Shown here piece after piece: positions 53,222 to 61,669 of a DNA stretch of 64,000 nucleotides. A program made the position numbers and the translations under genes. The stretch is from contig CAVTAP010000011.1 in NCBI GenBank assembly GCA_963732695.1, forward strand, positions 1 to 64,000, in the 5' to 3' direction. Source of the stretch: CADEDH01 sp963732695. GTDB taxonomy: Bacteria > Actinomycetota > Acidimicrobiia > Acidimicrobiales > SZUA-35. How positions within the stretch are numbered: the stretch's first letter is position 1; the number at the start of each line of letters is the position of its first letter. Under the pieces are notes generated by a model. The model worked only from the letters and a program-made list of their open reading frames with translations, did no database searches and was not told where the DNA came from.

Positions 53222-54400
53222 CTAGCCGTGGAGCTCGGGCAGGGCTCGGCGCAGGCCGCGGATGGCCTGGGCCGTCCGCTGCTCGTTCTCGATCAGGGCG
53301 AACCGCACATGGCCCTCGCCGCCCGGGCCGAAGCCGACACCGGGTGACGTGGCCACCTTGGCCTCCGACACGAGGAACGAGCTGAACTCGAGCGAATCCA
53401 TGTGGGCGTAGGGCTCGGGGATCGGGGCCCACACGAACATCGTGCCCTTGGGCCGCTTGACCGACCAGCCGATGGCGTCGAGCCCGTCGCACAGGGCGTC
53501 GCGCCGGGCCTGGTAGATCTCCCGCACCAGCTTGGGGTGCTCGGCCGCGTCGTTGAGGGTGACGGTGGCGGCGATCTGGATGGGTTGGAAGGTGCCGTAG
53601 TCGAGGTAGCTCTTGAGCTTGGCCAGCGCCGCCACCACCTCGGGGTTGCCCAGCAGGAACGCCACCCGCCACCCGGCCATGGAGAACGACTTGGTCATCG
53701 AGTACAGCTCGACGCAGCGACTCTTGGCCCCCGGCACCTGCAGGATCGACGGCGGGTTGTAGCCGTCGAAGCCGATGTCGGCGTAGGCGTTGTCATGCAC
53801 GACGATGAGGTCGCGCTGCTCGGCGAACTCCACCACCCGGGTGAAGAAGTCGAGGTCGACGCACACCGTGGTGGGGTTGTGGGGAAACGAGATCACCAGC
53901 ACCCGGGGCTTGGGCCAGGAGTACTCCCAGGCCCGCTCCAGGTTGGCGATGAACTGCTCGCCCTCGGCCAGCGGCACCTCGCGGATGGCGGCCCCGGCGA
54001 AGATCGGGCCCCAGATGTGGATCGGATACGAGGGGGCCGGCACCAGGCAGGCGTCGCCCGGCTGGAGCAGCACCCACATGAGATGGGTGAAGCCCTCCTT
54101 GGCCCCGATGATGTTGAGCACCTCGGTCTCGGGGTCGAGATCCACCCCGAAGCGGGTCTGGTACAGGTTGGCCGCCGCTTCCCGCAGCTTGGGGATGCCC
54201 TTGGACGCCGAATAGCGGTGGTTGCGGCCGAGCTGGGCCGCCTCGCACAGCTTGTCGACCGCCATCGGCGGCGACGACAGGTCGGGGTTCCCGAACCCGA
54301 AATCGATCACGTCGTCGCCGGCCCGGCGGGCGTTGGTCTTCAGCTCGTTGATGATCGAGAAGACGTAGGGGGGAAGCTGGCTGATCCGGCGGAACTCCAT
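53222..54400 (-). CDS. Class I/II aminotransferase (alanine transaminase-like)
   Basis: PLP enzyme of 392 residues. IDFGFGNPDLSSPP, NIIGAKEGFTHLMWVLLQPGD, ISFPHNPTTVCVD, VVHDNAYADIGFDGY and the Schiff-base lysine K237 in SMTKSFSMAGWRVAFLLGN are all present. The pattern is closest to the AlaC/YfdZ glutamate-pyruvate group. The alternative is LL-diaminopimelate aminotransferase-like activity. It is transcribed towards glpK. Confidence 0.9.
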   Translation of the reverse strand: MEFRRISQLPPYVFSIINELKTNARRAGDDVIDFGFGNPDLSSPPMAVDKLCEAAQLGRNHRYSASKGIPKLREAAANLYQTRFGVDLDPETEVLNIIGAKEGFTHLMWVLLQPGDACLVPAPSYPIHIWGPIFAGAAIREVPLAEGEQFIANLERAWEYSWPKPRVLVISFPHNPTTVCVDLDFFTRVVEFAEQRDLIVVHDNAYADIGFDGYNPPSILQVPGAKSRCVELYSMTKSFSMAGWRVAFLLGNPEVVAALAKLKSYLDYGTFQPIQIAATVTLNDAAEHPKLVREIYQARRDALCDGLDAIGWSVKRPKGTMFVWAPIPEPYAHMDSLEFSSFLVSEAKVATSPGVGFGPGGEGHVRFALIENEQRTAQAIRGLRRALPELHG

Positions 54401-54484
54401 GGGGCCGACACTACCGGCCTCACTGCGCTCCCCCGGCGATTTCCGGCGCCCCCCGGTCGAAGAATTCGCTCTGCCGGGGCGGGA

Positions 54485-56173
54485 TCAGCGGTCGCGGCCG
54501 GCGGCCAACGGCTTGGGCCGACTCACCAGGGCCTGACCCAGGCCGGCCTCGTCGGCCCACCGACGGGCCGAGGCCCGGTCCGAGACCACCACCACCTGGA
54601 GCCCGCCGGAGAGCTGGCGGCACCGGTCGAGCACCTGGTCGAGCTCGTCGTCGGCCAGCCCGGCGAAGGCGCCCACGATGACCATGGGCAGCGAGCCCCG
54701 GGCGTCGACGGCCACCTGGGTGGCCACCGCCGCCACCCGGGCCAGGAGGGTGTCGAGGTCGAGCGGTTCCCCGGCGCTGCGGCGCCCGGCCTCGGTGCGC
54801 AGCCGGTTCAGCTCGGCCGCCGACGCGGTGGCCGTCGCCTCGGCCCGGGGCAGGCGGGCCAGGGCCCGCCGGTGGCGATCGACGTCGCGCCGGGCCCGGG
54901 CCAGATCGGCCTGGAACGTCTCGTCGTCCCGGTCCCGGTCGGCCATCTCGATGGCGGCCAGCCACCGCCCGGCCGCCGCCACCAGCACCGGGGCGTCGTC
55001 GGCCGAGGCGTCCACGCCGTCCGGGGGATCGTCGACCGAGGCCAGGCTCTGGCGGAGCGACGCCACGGCGGCCAGCCAGGCCGGGTTGGCCTTCTCCGCC
55101 ACCAGCTCCCGCAGGGCCCGCCCCAGATCGGGGGGCAGCATGAGGCCGAGGTGGGCCCGGGCGGCGGCCCGGATGTCGAGCAGTTCCTGGTTCAACTGGC
55201 GCGATACGGCGTCGGTCTCCAGCTCGGCCTTCGTCTCGGCCAGGTTGGCCTCCGCCTCGTCCACCGCCCGCCGGGCCTGGGCCGCCGCCTCGATGCGGGC
55301 GGCCGGAGCCACCGGGTCGGTCCGGTACACGGTGTAGGCGGTCCAGCTCTCCACCCCGACCTTGGCCAGCAGCGCCTCCATCTCGGCCTGCTCCTCGGGA
55401 CGCAGCACCCGGCGCCACTTGCCCCGGCGGGTGTCGTCCATCCCGGGGAACGACAGCAGCTCCAGGCGGGCCTCCTCGTCGCGGGTGAGCAGCACCGGCC
55501 GGGCCGCCCGCTCGGCCCCTGCGAGGGCCTGGCAGGCCACGGCGAGCCGGGTCTCGGACTGGGCCACGGCCGCCCGTAGGTAGGCGAAGTGCTGTTCCGC
55601 CTCCTCCACCTGGGTTTGGTAGCGCTCCCACCGCTGCCGCAGCGCGGGCACCCCCTCGGGTGCTTCCTGGATGACGGGGGCCAACCCGTCGAGCGCCGCC
55701 ACCGTCTCCCGCAACCGGGTGGCCTGGGCCCGGCGCCGGGCCAGGACGGCCTCGGCGCCCGGGTCGAGACGGGCCTCCAGCACGGCCAGGCGGGCCCGGG
55801 CCGCCGGGTCGAAGTCGGCCCGCACCTCCTCCACCACCACGGCGTCGATCTCGGCCCGACGTTGCTGCTGGTCGATCAGGGCCTGGAGGCGGGGCAGGTC
55901 GTCCAGTGAGCCGGCGTCGGCGTCCACCACCACGTCGGCCGTGGTCAGGGCCCGGCCGGCCAGAGGCCCGTTGCCGCTGCCGTCCATCTCCACCAGCAGC
56001 CCCTGGTGCTGGAGGAGACCGTGGAGCCCGCGGGCCGAACCCCGGGCCAGGCGTCGCAGCGCGTCCACCAGGTCGTCCCGCTCCAGGGGGGAGACGCCAT
56101 GGACGACGGTCAGGAAGGGGTGGAGGTCGACGCCGATCCGGCCCTGTCCCACATCGAGCCGCAGGATTCGCAT
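54485..56173 (-). CDS. Coiled-coil protein resembling SMC/Rad50 ATPases but lacking Walker A
   Basis: 562 residues, not a family I can name. The N-terminus (MRILRLDVGQGRIGVDLHPFLTVVHG, then VSPLERDDLVDALRRLARG) follows the layout of an SMC/RecF-type head, but the P-loop GxxGxGKS is replaced by GVSPLERDD. Residues ~110-460 are Ala/Glu/Arg-rich helices with heptad character and a possible turn near the middle. The C-terminus SLPMVIVGAFAGLADDELDQVLDRCRQLSGGLQVVVVSD looks like the Walker B/D-loop region, again without the expected DE pair. Start ATG 56173. A structural, non-ATPase homologue is my inference. Confidence 0.65.
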   Translation of the reverse strand: MRILRLDVGQGRIGVDLHPFLTVVHGVSPLERDDLVDALRRLARGSARGLHGLLQHQGLLVEMDGSGNGPLAGRALTTADVVVDADAGSLDDLPRLQALIDQQQRRAEIDAVVVEEVRADFDPAARARLAVLEARLDPGAEAVLARRRAQATRLRETVAALDGLAPVIQEAPEGVPALRQRWERYQTQVEEAEQHFAYLRAAVAQSETRLAVACQALAGAERAARPVLLTRDEEARLELLSFPGMDDTRRGKWRRVLRPEEQAEMEALLAKVGVESWTAYTVYRTDPVAPAARIEAAAQARRAVDEAEANLAETKAELETDAVSRQLNQELLDIRAAARAHLGLMLPPDLGRALRELVAEKANPAWLAAVASLRQSLASVDDPPDGVDASADDAPVLVAAAGRWLAAIEMADRDRDDETFQADLARARRDVDRHRRALARLPRAEATATASAAELNRLRTEAGRRSAGEPLDLDTLLARVAAVATQVAVDARGSLPMVIVGAFAGLADDELDQVLDRCRQLSGGLQVVVVSDRASARRWADEAGLGQALVSRPKPLAAGRDR

Positions 56174-56261
56174 GAGCCCTTCTTCGACGCCGGAACCCGG
56201 CGACTGAAGGCTCACAGGGGGCGGCGGCGCCCGTCGGCCCCGGCCCGGCGGAAGGGGCCGG

Positions 56262-56744
56262 TCAGCCCCTCGAGTCGACGGCCTGCACCCGGTCCTTGAA
56301 CCGCTGGAGGGCCGACTCCACGATCTTGTCCTCGGCCCGGCGCTTCACGTAGCCGGGCAGGGGAAGCTTGAGGTCGACGATCAACTCGTAGGTCACGTCG
56401 GTTGACGGCTCGGCCTCGGTGCTCGACGGCGCCGGCTCGAACAGGTAGGCCCCTTCGAGACGGCTGGTGAGGTCGCCCTCCACCAACGTCCAGGCCAGCC
56501 GTTCGGGGGCCCGGGACAGGTCGTAGGCCAGCACGTAGGAGGTCTGGCGGCCCATGCCGGTGGCCTCGAACCGGGCCCGCAGCGGGCGCCCCTGCTCGTC
56601 CCGTTCCTGCACCTCCACCGAGGAGATGCCCTTCACCCACTCGGGGTAGGCCTCCAGGTCGAGGCCCACGGCGAAACAGGTCTCCACCGGGGCGGCGACC
56701 GTGGTCAGGACGACGGTGTGCTCGTTGGCCGGGAGATCATGCAC
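56262..56744 (-). CDS. SRPBCC family protein (polyketide cyclase/START-like)
   Basis: 160-residue helix-grip protein. TTVAAPVETCFAVGLDLEAYPEWVKGISSVEV is the conserved opening, and LPGYVKRRAEDKIVESALQRFKDRVQ is the C-terminal lid helix. It probably binds a lipid or hydrophobic ligand. It sits next to the PimB-like gene, as mycobacterial SRPBCC proteins near pimB do, suggesting a role in phosphoinositide-lipid handling. Confidence 0.85.
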   Translation of the reverse strand: MHDLPANEHTVVLTTVAAPVETCFAVGLDLEAYPEWVKGISSVEVQERDEQGRPLRARFEATGMGRQTSYVLAYDLSRAPERLAWTLVEGDLTSRLEGAYLFEPAPSSTEAEPSTDVTYELIVDLKLPLPGYVKRRAEDKIVESALQRFKDRVQAVDSRG

Positions 56745-56771
56745 CGGGACAGAGGTTACCGGACACCGGCG

Positions 56772-57953
56772 CTAGCGACGTGGTCCTGAACCCGACCGGG
56801 CGACCAGAGGGAGCGATATCCCCTCGATGGGCTCGGCCCGCACGATCGCCTGGTGGAGTCGCTGGGCCAACTGGTCGTAGTCGAGCTCGGCCCGCACCCG
56901 CTGCCGGGCCGCCCGGCCCATCCGCTGGCGGGTCTCGGGGTCGTTGGCCAGCGTGGCCAGGGCCCGGGCCACGGCCCGCACGTCGCGCGGTCGGGGCTCG
57001 ACCAGGCCGGTGATGCCGTGCTTCACCGCCTCGTGGGCGCCGCCGGAACGGCCCGCCACCTGGGGGATCCCGGCCGCCGCCGCCTCCAGGAACACGATGC
57101 CGAACCCTTCCTGCTCCAGGCCGAGCCAGCGGTCGTGGCACAGCATGGCCATGGCGTCGGCCGCCCCGTAGAGGCGGGCCACGTCGTCGTTGGCCAGGCT
57201 GCCGAGCAGCCGGGCCGGGGCCCGGGTGTTCACGATGAGCCTCGCCAGCTTGTCCTGCTGGCGGCCGGCGCCGCCGATCAGCACCTGGATGGGCAGTCCC
57301 TCGCCGGCCAGCTGGGCCGCCGCCTTGATCAGCACATCCATGCCCTTGCGGGGCACGAGTCGGTTGACACTCGCCACCACGAACTGCTCGTCGCTCAGGT
57401 TCAACCCGTTGCGGGCGGCCGCCCGCTGGCGGGGGTCGAGGGGCCGGAACCGATCGGCGTCCACCCCGGGAGGGATGACCACCGCCGGCAGCGAGCGCCC
57501 GGCGCACCGGGCCGCCTCGGCCATCGGGTAGTTCCCGGCGGCCACGATCAACGAGGCCGAACGCAGGATGCGGGCCAGCAACTGGCCGGCCACCGGCAGA
57601 CGGCCCGGCACCGTCACCTCGGCCCCGTGGAGGATCAACCCGTAAGGCCGGCTCAGCCGGGGCCCGATGGCCCCCAGTGGCAGGGCGGGATCGAGCAACA
57701 CCAGGTCGGCGTCGATCTCGTCGGCCAGAGCGTCGATCCGCCGGATGAGCGACGGGGTGGGTGTGAGAACACCCCGGGTCCCCCGCTCCACCCGGAACGC
57801 CTGCTCGGCGTCGAATGCGGCGTCGCCCGGGTGGGACGTGGTGTACACCGCGAACGAGTCCGGTGGGAGGCGTCGCCACAACTCCCACAGGTAGTTCTGT
57901 ATCCCACCGAACTTGGGTGGGAAGTCATTCGTCACCAGCACATGGCGTTTCAT
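56772..57953 (-). CDS. GT4 mannosyltransferase, PimB-like
   Basis: GT-B glycosyltransferase of 393 residues. TNDFPPKFGGIQNYLWELWRRLPPD is nearly the PimB signature; the C-domain has VNRLVPRKGMDVLIKAA, IGGAGRQQDKL and EGFGIVFLEAAAAGIPQVAGRSGGAHEAV (nucleotide-sugar EX7E region). PimB adds the second mannose to phosphatidylinositol mannoside at the cytoplasmic membrane. Assignment rests on motif likeness and the SRPBCC neighbour; another GDP-mannose-dependent transferase is possible. Confidence 0.82.
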   Translation of the reverse strand: MKRHVLVTNDFPPKFGGIQNYLWELWRRLPPDSFAVYTTSHPGDAAFDAEQAFRVERGTRGVLTPTPSLIRRIDALADEIDADLVLLDPALPLGAIGPRLSRPYGLILHGAEVTVPGRLPVAGQLLARILRSASLIVAAGNYPMAEAARCAGRSLPAVVIPPGVDADRFRPLDPRQRAAARNGLNLSDEQFVVASVNRLVPRKGMDVLIKAAAQLAGEGLPIQVLIGGAGRQQDKLARLIVNTRAPARLLGSLANDDVARLYGAADAMAMLCHDRWLGLEQEGFGIVFLEAAAAGIPQVAGRSGGAHEAVKHGITGLVEPRPRDVRAVARALATLANDPETRQRMGRAARQRVRAELDYDQLAQRLHQAIVRAEPIEGISLPLVARSGSGPRR

Positions 57954-58046
57954 CTATCCGGTTTCCCCTCCGGCGCCCATACCGACCTCACGTCCAGTTC
58001 CTACCCCGTCCTGCTGTTTGCCTCGACGTTCGGTCTACCGCAGCGC

Positions 58047-59276
58047 TCATCGTAGAGGGGTTCTGGCCTGGACCGGGGCCACCACCTCCGCCCGGACCAG
58101 CGGATCGGGGTCGGCGGCAGCACCGTCGGCCAGCATGTCCGAGGCCGAGACGGCGGGCCGCCCACACCGCATGGGCCCGCAGAAGCGGGTTGTCGATGGG
58201 CCAGATAGTCGGCCAGCAGCGGCTCCAACGCCGGGTCTCCGGGCTCCCCCGTGTTGCCCAGGACCACCAGCGCCGTGCGGCGGATGACGTCGGGGTCGCG
58301 GTTGGCCACGTACCAGCGGCCGAGCCGGTCGAGCAGGGCGTCGTCGCCGGCGGTGAGGATCCATCGCACCGGAACCCAGGTCAGCGCCGTCGCCCCCTCT
58401 GCCGGCGGCGGCTGGCGCCGGTCCCGGAGCCGGTTCTCGGGGCACGGGTCCTGGCAGGCGTCGCAGCCGTAGATGCGGTCGGCCACCGCCTCCGCGGTGC
58501 TCCACCGGAATCGGATCGGCCGACTGCACGAGCCAGGCGATGCAGCGGCGGGCGTCGAGCACCCCGGGCGCCACCAGGGCGCCGGTGGGGCAGCCGTCGA
58601 GGCAGGCGACGCACGGGCCGCACCCGTCGGCCAACGGCTCGGCTGTGCCATCACCGTGACTGTCGGCGACGCCGCCGGCGTCGCCGGCGGGCCGGGCCTC
58701 CGAGGGCTGTGCCAGCGGGGCGTCGGTGACGATCACACCCACCACGAACCAGCTCCCCGCCCCCGGCACCAGCAGGTTGGCGTTCTTGCCGTACCAGGCC
58801 AGGCCGGCCCGCCAGGCGGCGTTGCGGTCGACCAGGTCGTTCGAGTCGGCCACCACCCGGGTGGTCCAGCCGTTCGCCCGCAGCAGGGCCGCCATCGGCT
58901 CGAGGCCCCGGGCCAGCTGGCGGTAGAAGTCGTCCCGGGCGTAGCGGGCCACCCGCCCGGCGGCCTCGTCCGGGGCCGGTGGCTCGGCCCGCTGGTAGCC
59001 GAGGAGCCCCACCACCATCGAGGCCGCCCCTCGCAGCAGCTGGCCCGGATCGGTGGACCGCTCCGGGTTGCGGTAGGTGAACTGCATGGCCCCGTTGAGC
59101 CCGGCCGCCCGTCGCCGCAGCAGGGCGGAGCGGGCCGGTTCCAACACATCGGCCGTGGTGAAGCCCACGGCGTCGAGCCCGGCCTCCAGCCCCAGCCGGC
59201 GCAGCTCGGCCGGGGACACCGCCACCCGGGGCGGCGGCGGAGGGATCTGGGCCCGCGACGTCATGGCCCCCAGCAT
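58047..59276 (-). pseudogene. queG: Epoxyqueuosine reductase with three apparent +1 frameshifts
   Basis: Cobalamin and iron-sulfur enzyme for the last step of queuosine tRNA modification. The 5' part reads normally: LGLEAGLDAVGFTTADVLEPAR, WYGKNANLLVPGAGSWFVVGVIVTD, GCGPCVACLDGCPTGAL (first 4Fe-4S set). Single extra bases near 58493, 58198-58200 and 58143 each move the frame; following the frames gives ADRIYGCDACQDPCPENR (second cluster), LVVLGNTGEPGDPALEPLLADYL, NPLLRAHAVWAARRLG and DPDPLVRAEVV (HEAT-like end). The three shifts cancel, so a 409-codon frame stays open but is nonsense in its middle. It is either a decaying gene or a run of indel errors. Confidence 0.85.
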
Positions 59277-59334
59277 GCCCGGCTAAAGAGCACCGGCCGA
59301 CCGTGCCGATGGAGTGGCGATGAGGGGAGCCCAG

Positions 59335-59827
59335 ATGACCGGATCAACACATCAACTCATCCACTTTGCCTACACGAGCATCCTGGCGCCGGAGCGCACC
59401 GCCGCTGACCTCCTGCCGATCCTCACCAAGGCCCGGCGCACCAACGCCGGGCTGCAGGCCACCGGGATCTTGTGTTGCCACCAGCGCAGCTTCTTCCAGG
59501 TGCTGGAGGGGCCCCGTCAGCAGATCGACGATCTCTACCGAGCGGATCGCACGCGATCCCCGTCACGTCCGGGTGACCCAGCGCATGCACGAGCCGATCC
59601 CCGAGCGCTCGTTCCGGGACTGGACGATGGGCCTGATTGAGCCGACCCAGGCCGACCTGGCCGCGGTGCCCGGGCTGGCGCCGGTCGTCGCCGCCGGGGG
59701 CTCGCTGGCCGACCTCGATGCCGCCCAGGCGCGGGCCCTGCTCGACTCGCTGTCCCGGGGCCCGCTGCGCCTGCGGTGCGAGACGGCCATGGTGAGCTCG
59801 CTCCTCACCGCTCAAGCCGGGCGGTAG
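59335..59827 (+). pseudogene. BLUF-domain blue-light sensor, interrupted by one apparent frameshift
   Basis: FAD-binding photoreceptor. With one base removed at about 59538-59539 the protein is 163 residues. All BLUF residues are visible: Y13 in HFAYTS, N37 in TNAGLQATGILC, Q55 in FFQVLEGP, then ERIARDPRHVRV in the shifted frame and W96/M98 in FRDWTMGL. The ~60-residue C-terminal extension is helical, with no output enzyme domain. The start is ATG 59335, preceded by AGGGGAG. It is only 10 bases from the downstream dehydrogenase gene. Confidence 0.85.
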
Positions 59828-59837
59828 CCTTCACGCC

Positions 59838-61001
59838 GTGAAGGCGCTCCAGTTCAGCCGGAAGGAGGCCCGCTACGCAGCGGCCGCCGTGTCGTCTCGG
59901 CTGCGGCCGGGCAGCGGGGCCAAGGTGGGCCCGCTCGACCTGGTGGACGTCGACCCGCCCGATCTGCCCGGGCCCGGGTGGGAGCGGGTCACGCCCCTCC
60001 TGGCCGGTATCTGCGGCTCCGATCTGGCCACGGTGGAGGGCCGCTCGGCCCGCTACTTCGAGCCCTGGGTCTCGTTTCCGTTCGTTCCCGGCCACGAGGT
60101 GGTGGGCCGCCTGGCCGACGGCACCCGGGTGGTGGTGGAGCCGGTGCTGGGCCACGAGGCCCGCGGCTTCGAGCCCCCCTTCCCCGGCGCCAGCCCGGGC
60201 GACGGCAACGACTACCGCCATCTGGTGGCCGGGCCCCTCGAACCCGGCATCCAGATCGGCTACTGCTGCTCCACCGGCGGCGGCTGGTCGGGCGGGCTGG
60301 TGGCCCACCGGTCCCAGATCCACCCGGTGGCCGACGGCGTGTCGGACGAGGCGGCGGTGATGATCGAGCCCACCGCGGTGGGCGTCCACGCCGCCATGAA
60401 GGCCCGGCTGCAACCGGGGGCCACGGTGGTGGTGCTGGGGTCGGGCACGATGGGCCTGGTGACGATCGCCGCCCTCCGCCACCTCACCGAGGCGGCCACG
60501 ATCATCGCCAGCGCCAAGTACCCGGAGCAGTCGGCCCTGGCCCGCAAGCTGGGGGCCGACATCGTGGTGGAACCGAAGGAGCTGGCCCGGGCCGTGCGCC
60601 GGGCCACCGGCAGCTACGTGATCGGGGGCGACCTGTCGGCCGGGGCCGACGTGGTGATCGACGCCGTGGGCTCCGAGGCCTCGGTCGACGAGGCCATCGG
60701 CATCACGAGGCCCCGGGGCCGGGTGGTGCTGGTGGGCATGCCGGGCCGGGTGTCGGTGGACCTCACGGCCCTCTGGCACCGGGAGACCGAGCTGGTGGGG
60801 GCGTACACCTACGGCACCGAGACCATGCCCGACGGCACCACCCGCCGCACGTTCGACCTGGCCGCCGAGCTGGCGGCCCGGGCCGATCTGGGGGCCCTGG
60901 TGTCGGCCACCTATCCCCTCGACCGCTACCAGGACGCCCTGGCCCATGCGGCCAACGCCGGGCCCCGGGGCGCCGTCAAGATCTGCTTCGACCTGCGTTG
61001 A
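59838..61001 (+). CDS. Medium-chain (zinc-type) alcohol dehydrogenase family protein
   Basis: 387 residues. The catalytic metal ligands are C59 in AGICGSD and H86-E87 in VPGHEVVG; the nucleotide fold has VVVLGSGTMGLVTI (201-206). The usual structural-zinc lobe with four cysteines is missing: residues 104-128 have none. The start is GTG 59838. It lies just before the triple repeat and mftA, so it could be an enzyme that uses mycofactocin, but that is positional inference; the substrate is unknown. Confidence 0.85.
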   Translation: MKALQFSRKEARYAAAAVSSRLRPGSGAKVGPLDLVDVDPPDLPGPGWERVTPLLAGICGSDLATVEGRSARYFEPWVSFPFVPGHEVVGRLADGTRVVVEPVLGHEARGFEPPFPGASPGDGNDYRHLVAGPLEPGIQIGYCCSTGGGWSGGLVAHRSQIHPVADGVSDEAAVMIEPTAVGVHAAMKARLQPGATVVVLGSGTMGLVTIAALRHLTEAATIIASAKYPEQSALARKLGADIVVEPKELARAVRRATGSYVIGGDLSAGADVVIDAVGSEASVDEAIGITRPRGRVVLVGMPGRVSVDLTALWHRETELVGAYTYGTETMPDGTTRRTFDLAAELAARADLGALVSATYPLDRYQDALAHAANAGPRGAVKICFDLR

Positions 61002-61002
61002 C

Positions 61003-61143
61003 GTGCGCCCTTCGGGCGCCCCGGGTTCGCCTACGGCGAACACCGCCAGGTGCGCCCTTCGGGCGCCCCGGGTTCGCCTACGGCGAACACCGCCAGGTGC
61101 GCCCTTCGGGCGCCCCGGGTTCGCCTACGGCGAACACCGCCAG
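61003..61143. repeat. Triplicated 47-bp double-hairpin repeat
   Basis: Three identical 47-bp units (61003-61049, 61050-61096, 61097-61143) begin one base after the dehydrogenase stop. Each has hairpins GCGCCC-TTC-GGGCGC and TTCGCC-TAC-GGCGAA. A near-identical single unit follows dnaE. It separates the dehydrogenase from mftA and may end transcription or stabilise mRNA. Confidence 0.9.
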
Positions 61144-61215
61144 GCACGGATCTGCGCCCGGTGACATCAGGCACTAGGCTGACGGGTCACAGCCAGACAG
61201 CTAGGAGGCACGTCC

Positions 61216-61353
61216 GTGAACAGCCCGGCCACCCTCGAAGTCACCGATACCGCCCTTCTCGACCGCGAGCTCCTGCTCGACGACGAGGAACTACTGGAAG
61301 ACGAGTTGCTGGTCGAGGAGATCTCGATCGATGGCATGTGCGGTGTCTACTGA
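61216..61353 (+). CDS. mftA: Mycofactocin precursor peptide MftA
   Basis: Ribosomal precursor of the redox cofactor mycofactocin, 45 residues starting at GTG 61216, with AGGAGG seven bases upstream. The acidic Leu/Glu/Asp leader is followed by the conserved core EISIDGMCGVY; MftC decarboxylates the terminal tyrosine and cross-links it to the preceding valine, giving the mature V-Y moiety. The last 23 bases overlap the mftB frame. Confidence 0.95.
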   Translation: MNSPATLEVTDTALLDRELLLDDEELLEDELLVEEISIDGMCGVY

Positions 61354-61669
61354 GCCGCCCGGCGCCGCTCAGATCCACCCCACCAGCAGCCCCACCACGT
61401 CAGCCATCCTGGCCGAGCGGTTGCGGCTCCACCCTCGGGTGGCGCTGCGCCCCGAGCCGTTCGGGGCGCTGGCCTATCACTACGGCAACCGCCGTCTGAA
61501 CTTTCTCCGCTCCCCCGACCTGGTGCGCCTGGTCGACGATCTCGGCAACCATCCAACCGTCGAGGCGGCCCTCGTGGCCTGTGACATCGACCCCAGCCGG
61601 TGGCCCTCCTTCACCCGGGCCCTGGCGTCGCTGGCCGCCTCCGACTTCCTCGAAACCGTGGAGCCATGA
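61331..61669 (+). CDS. mftB: Mycofactocin biosynthesis chaperone MftB
   Basis: Small peptide-binding chaperone (PqqD-like RiPP recognition element) that presents MftA to MftC. 112 residues: LRLHPRVALRPEPFGALAYHYGNRRLNFLRSPDLVRLVDDLG is the characteristic MftB block. The ATG at 61331 lies inside mftA in another frame; GTG 61343 is an alternative start. The stop overlaps the mftC start (ATGA). Confidence 0.9.
   Translation: MACAVSTEPPGAAQIHPTSSPTTSAILAERLRLHPRVALRPEPFGALAYHYGNRRLNFLRSPDLVRLVDDLGNHPTVEAALVACDIDPSRWPSFTRALASLAASDFLETVEP

Noticed and set aside
61003..61143. CRISPR-like array
   Set aside because: The three 47-bp units are directly adjacent with no spacers, no cas genes are near, and each unit is a double hairpin.
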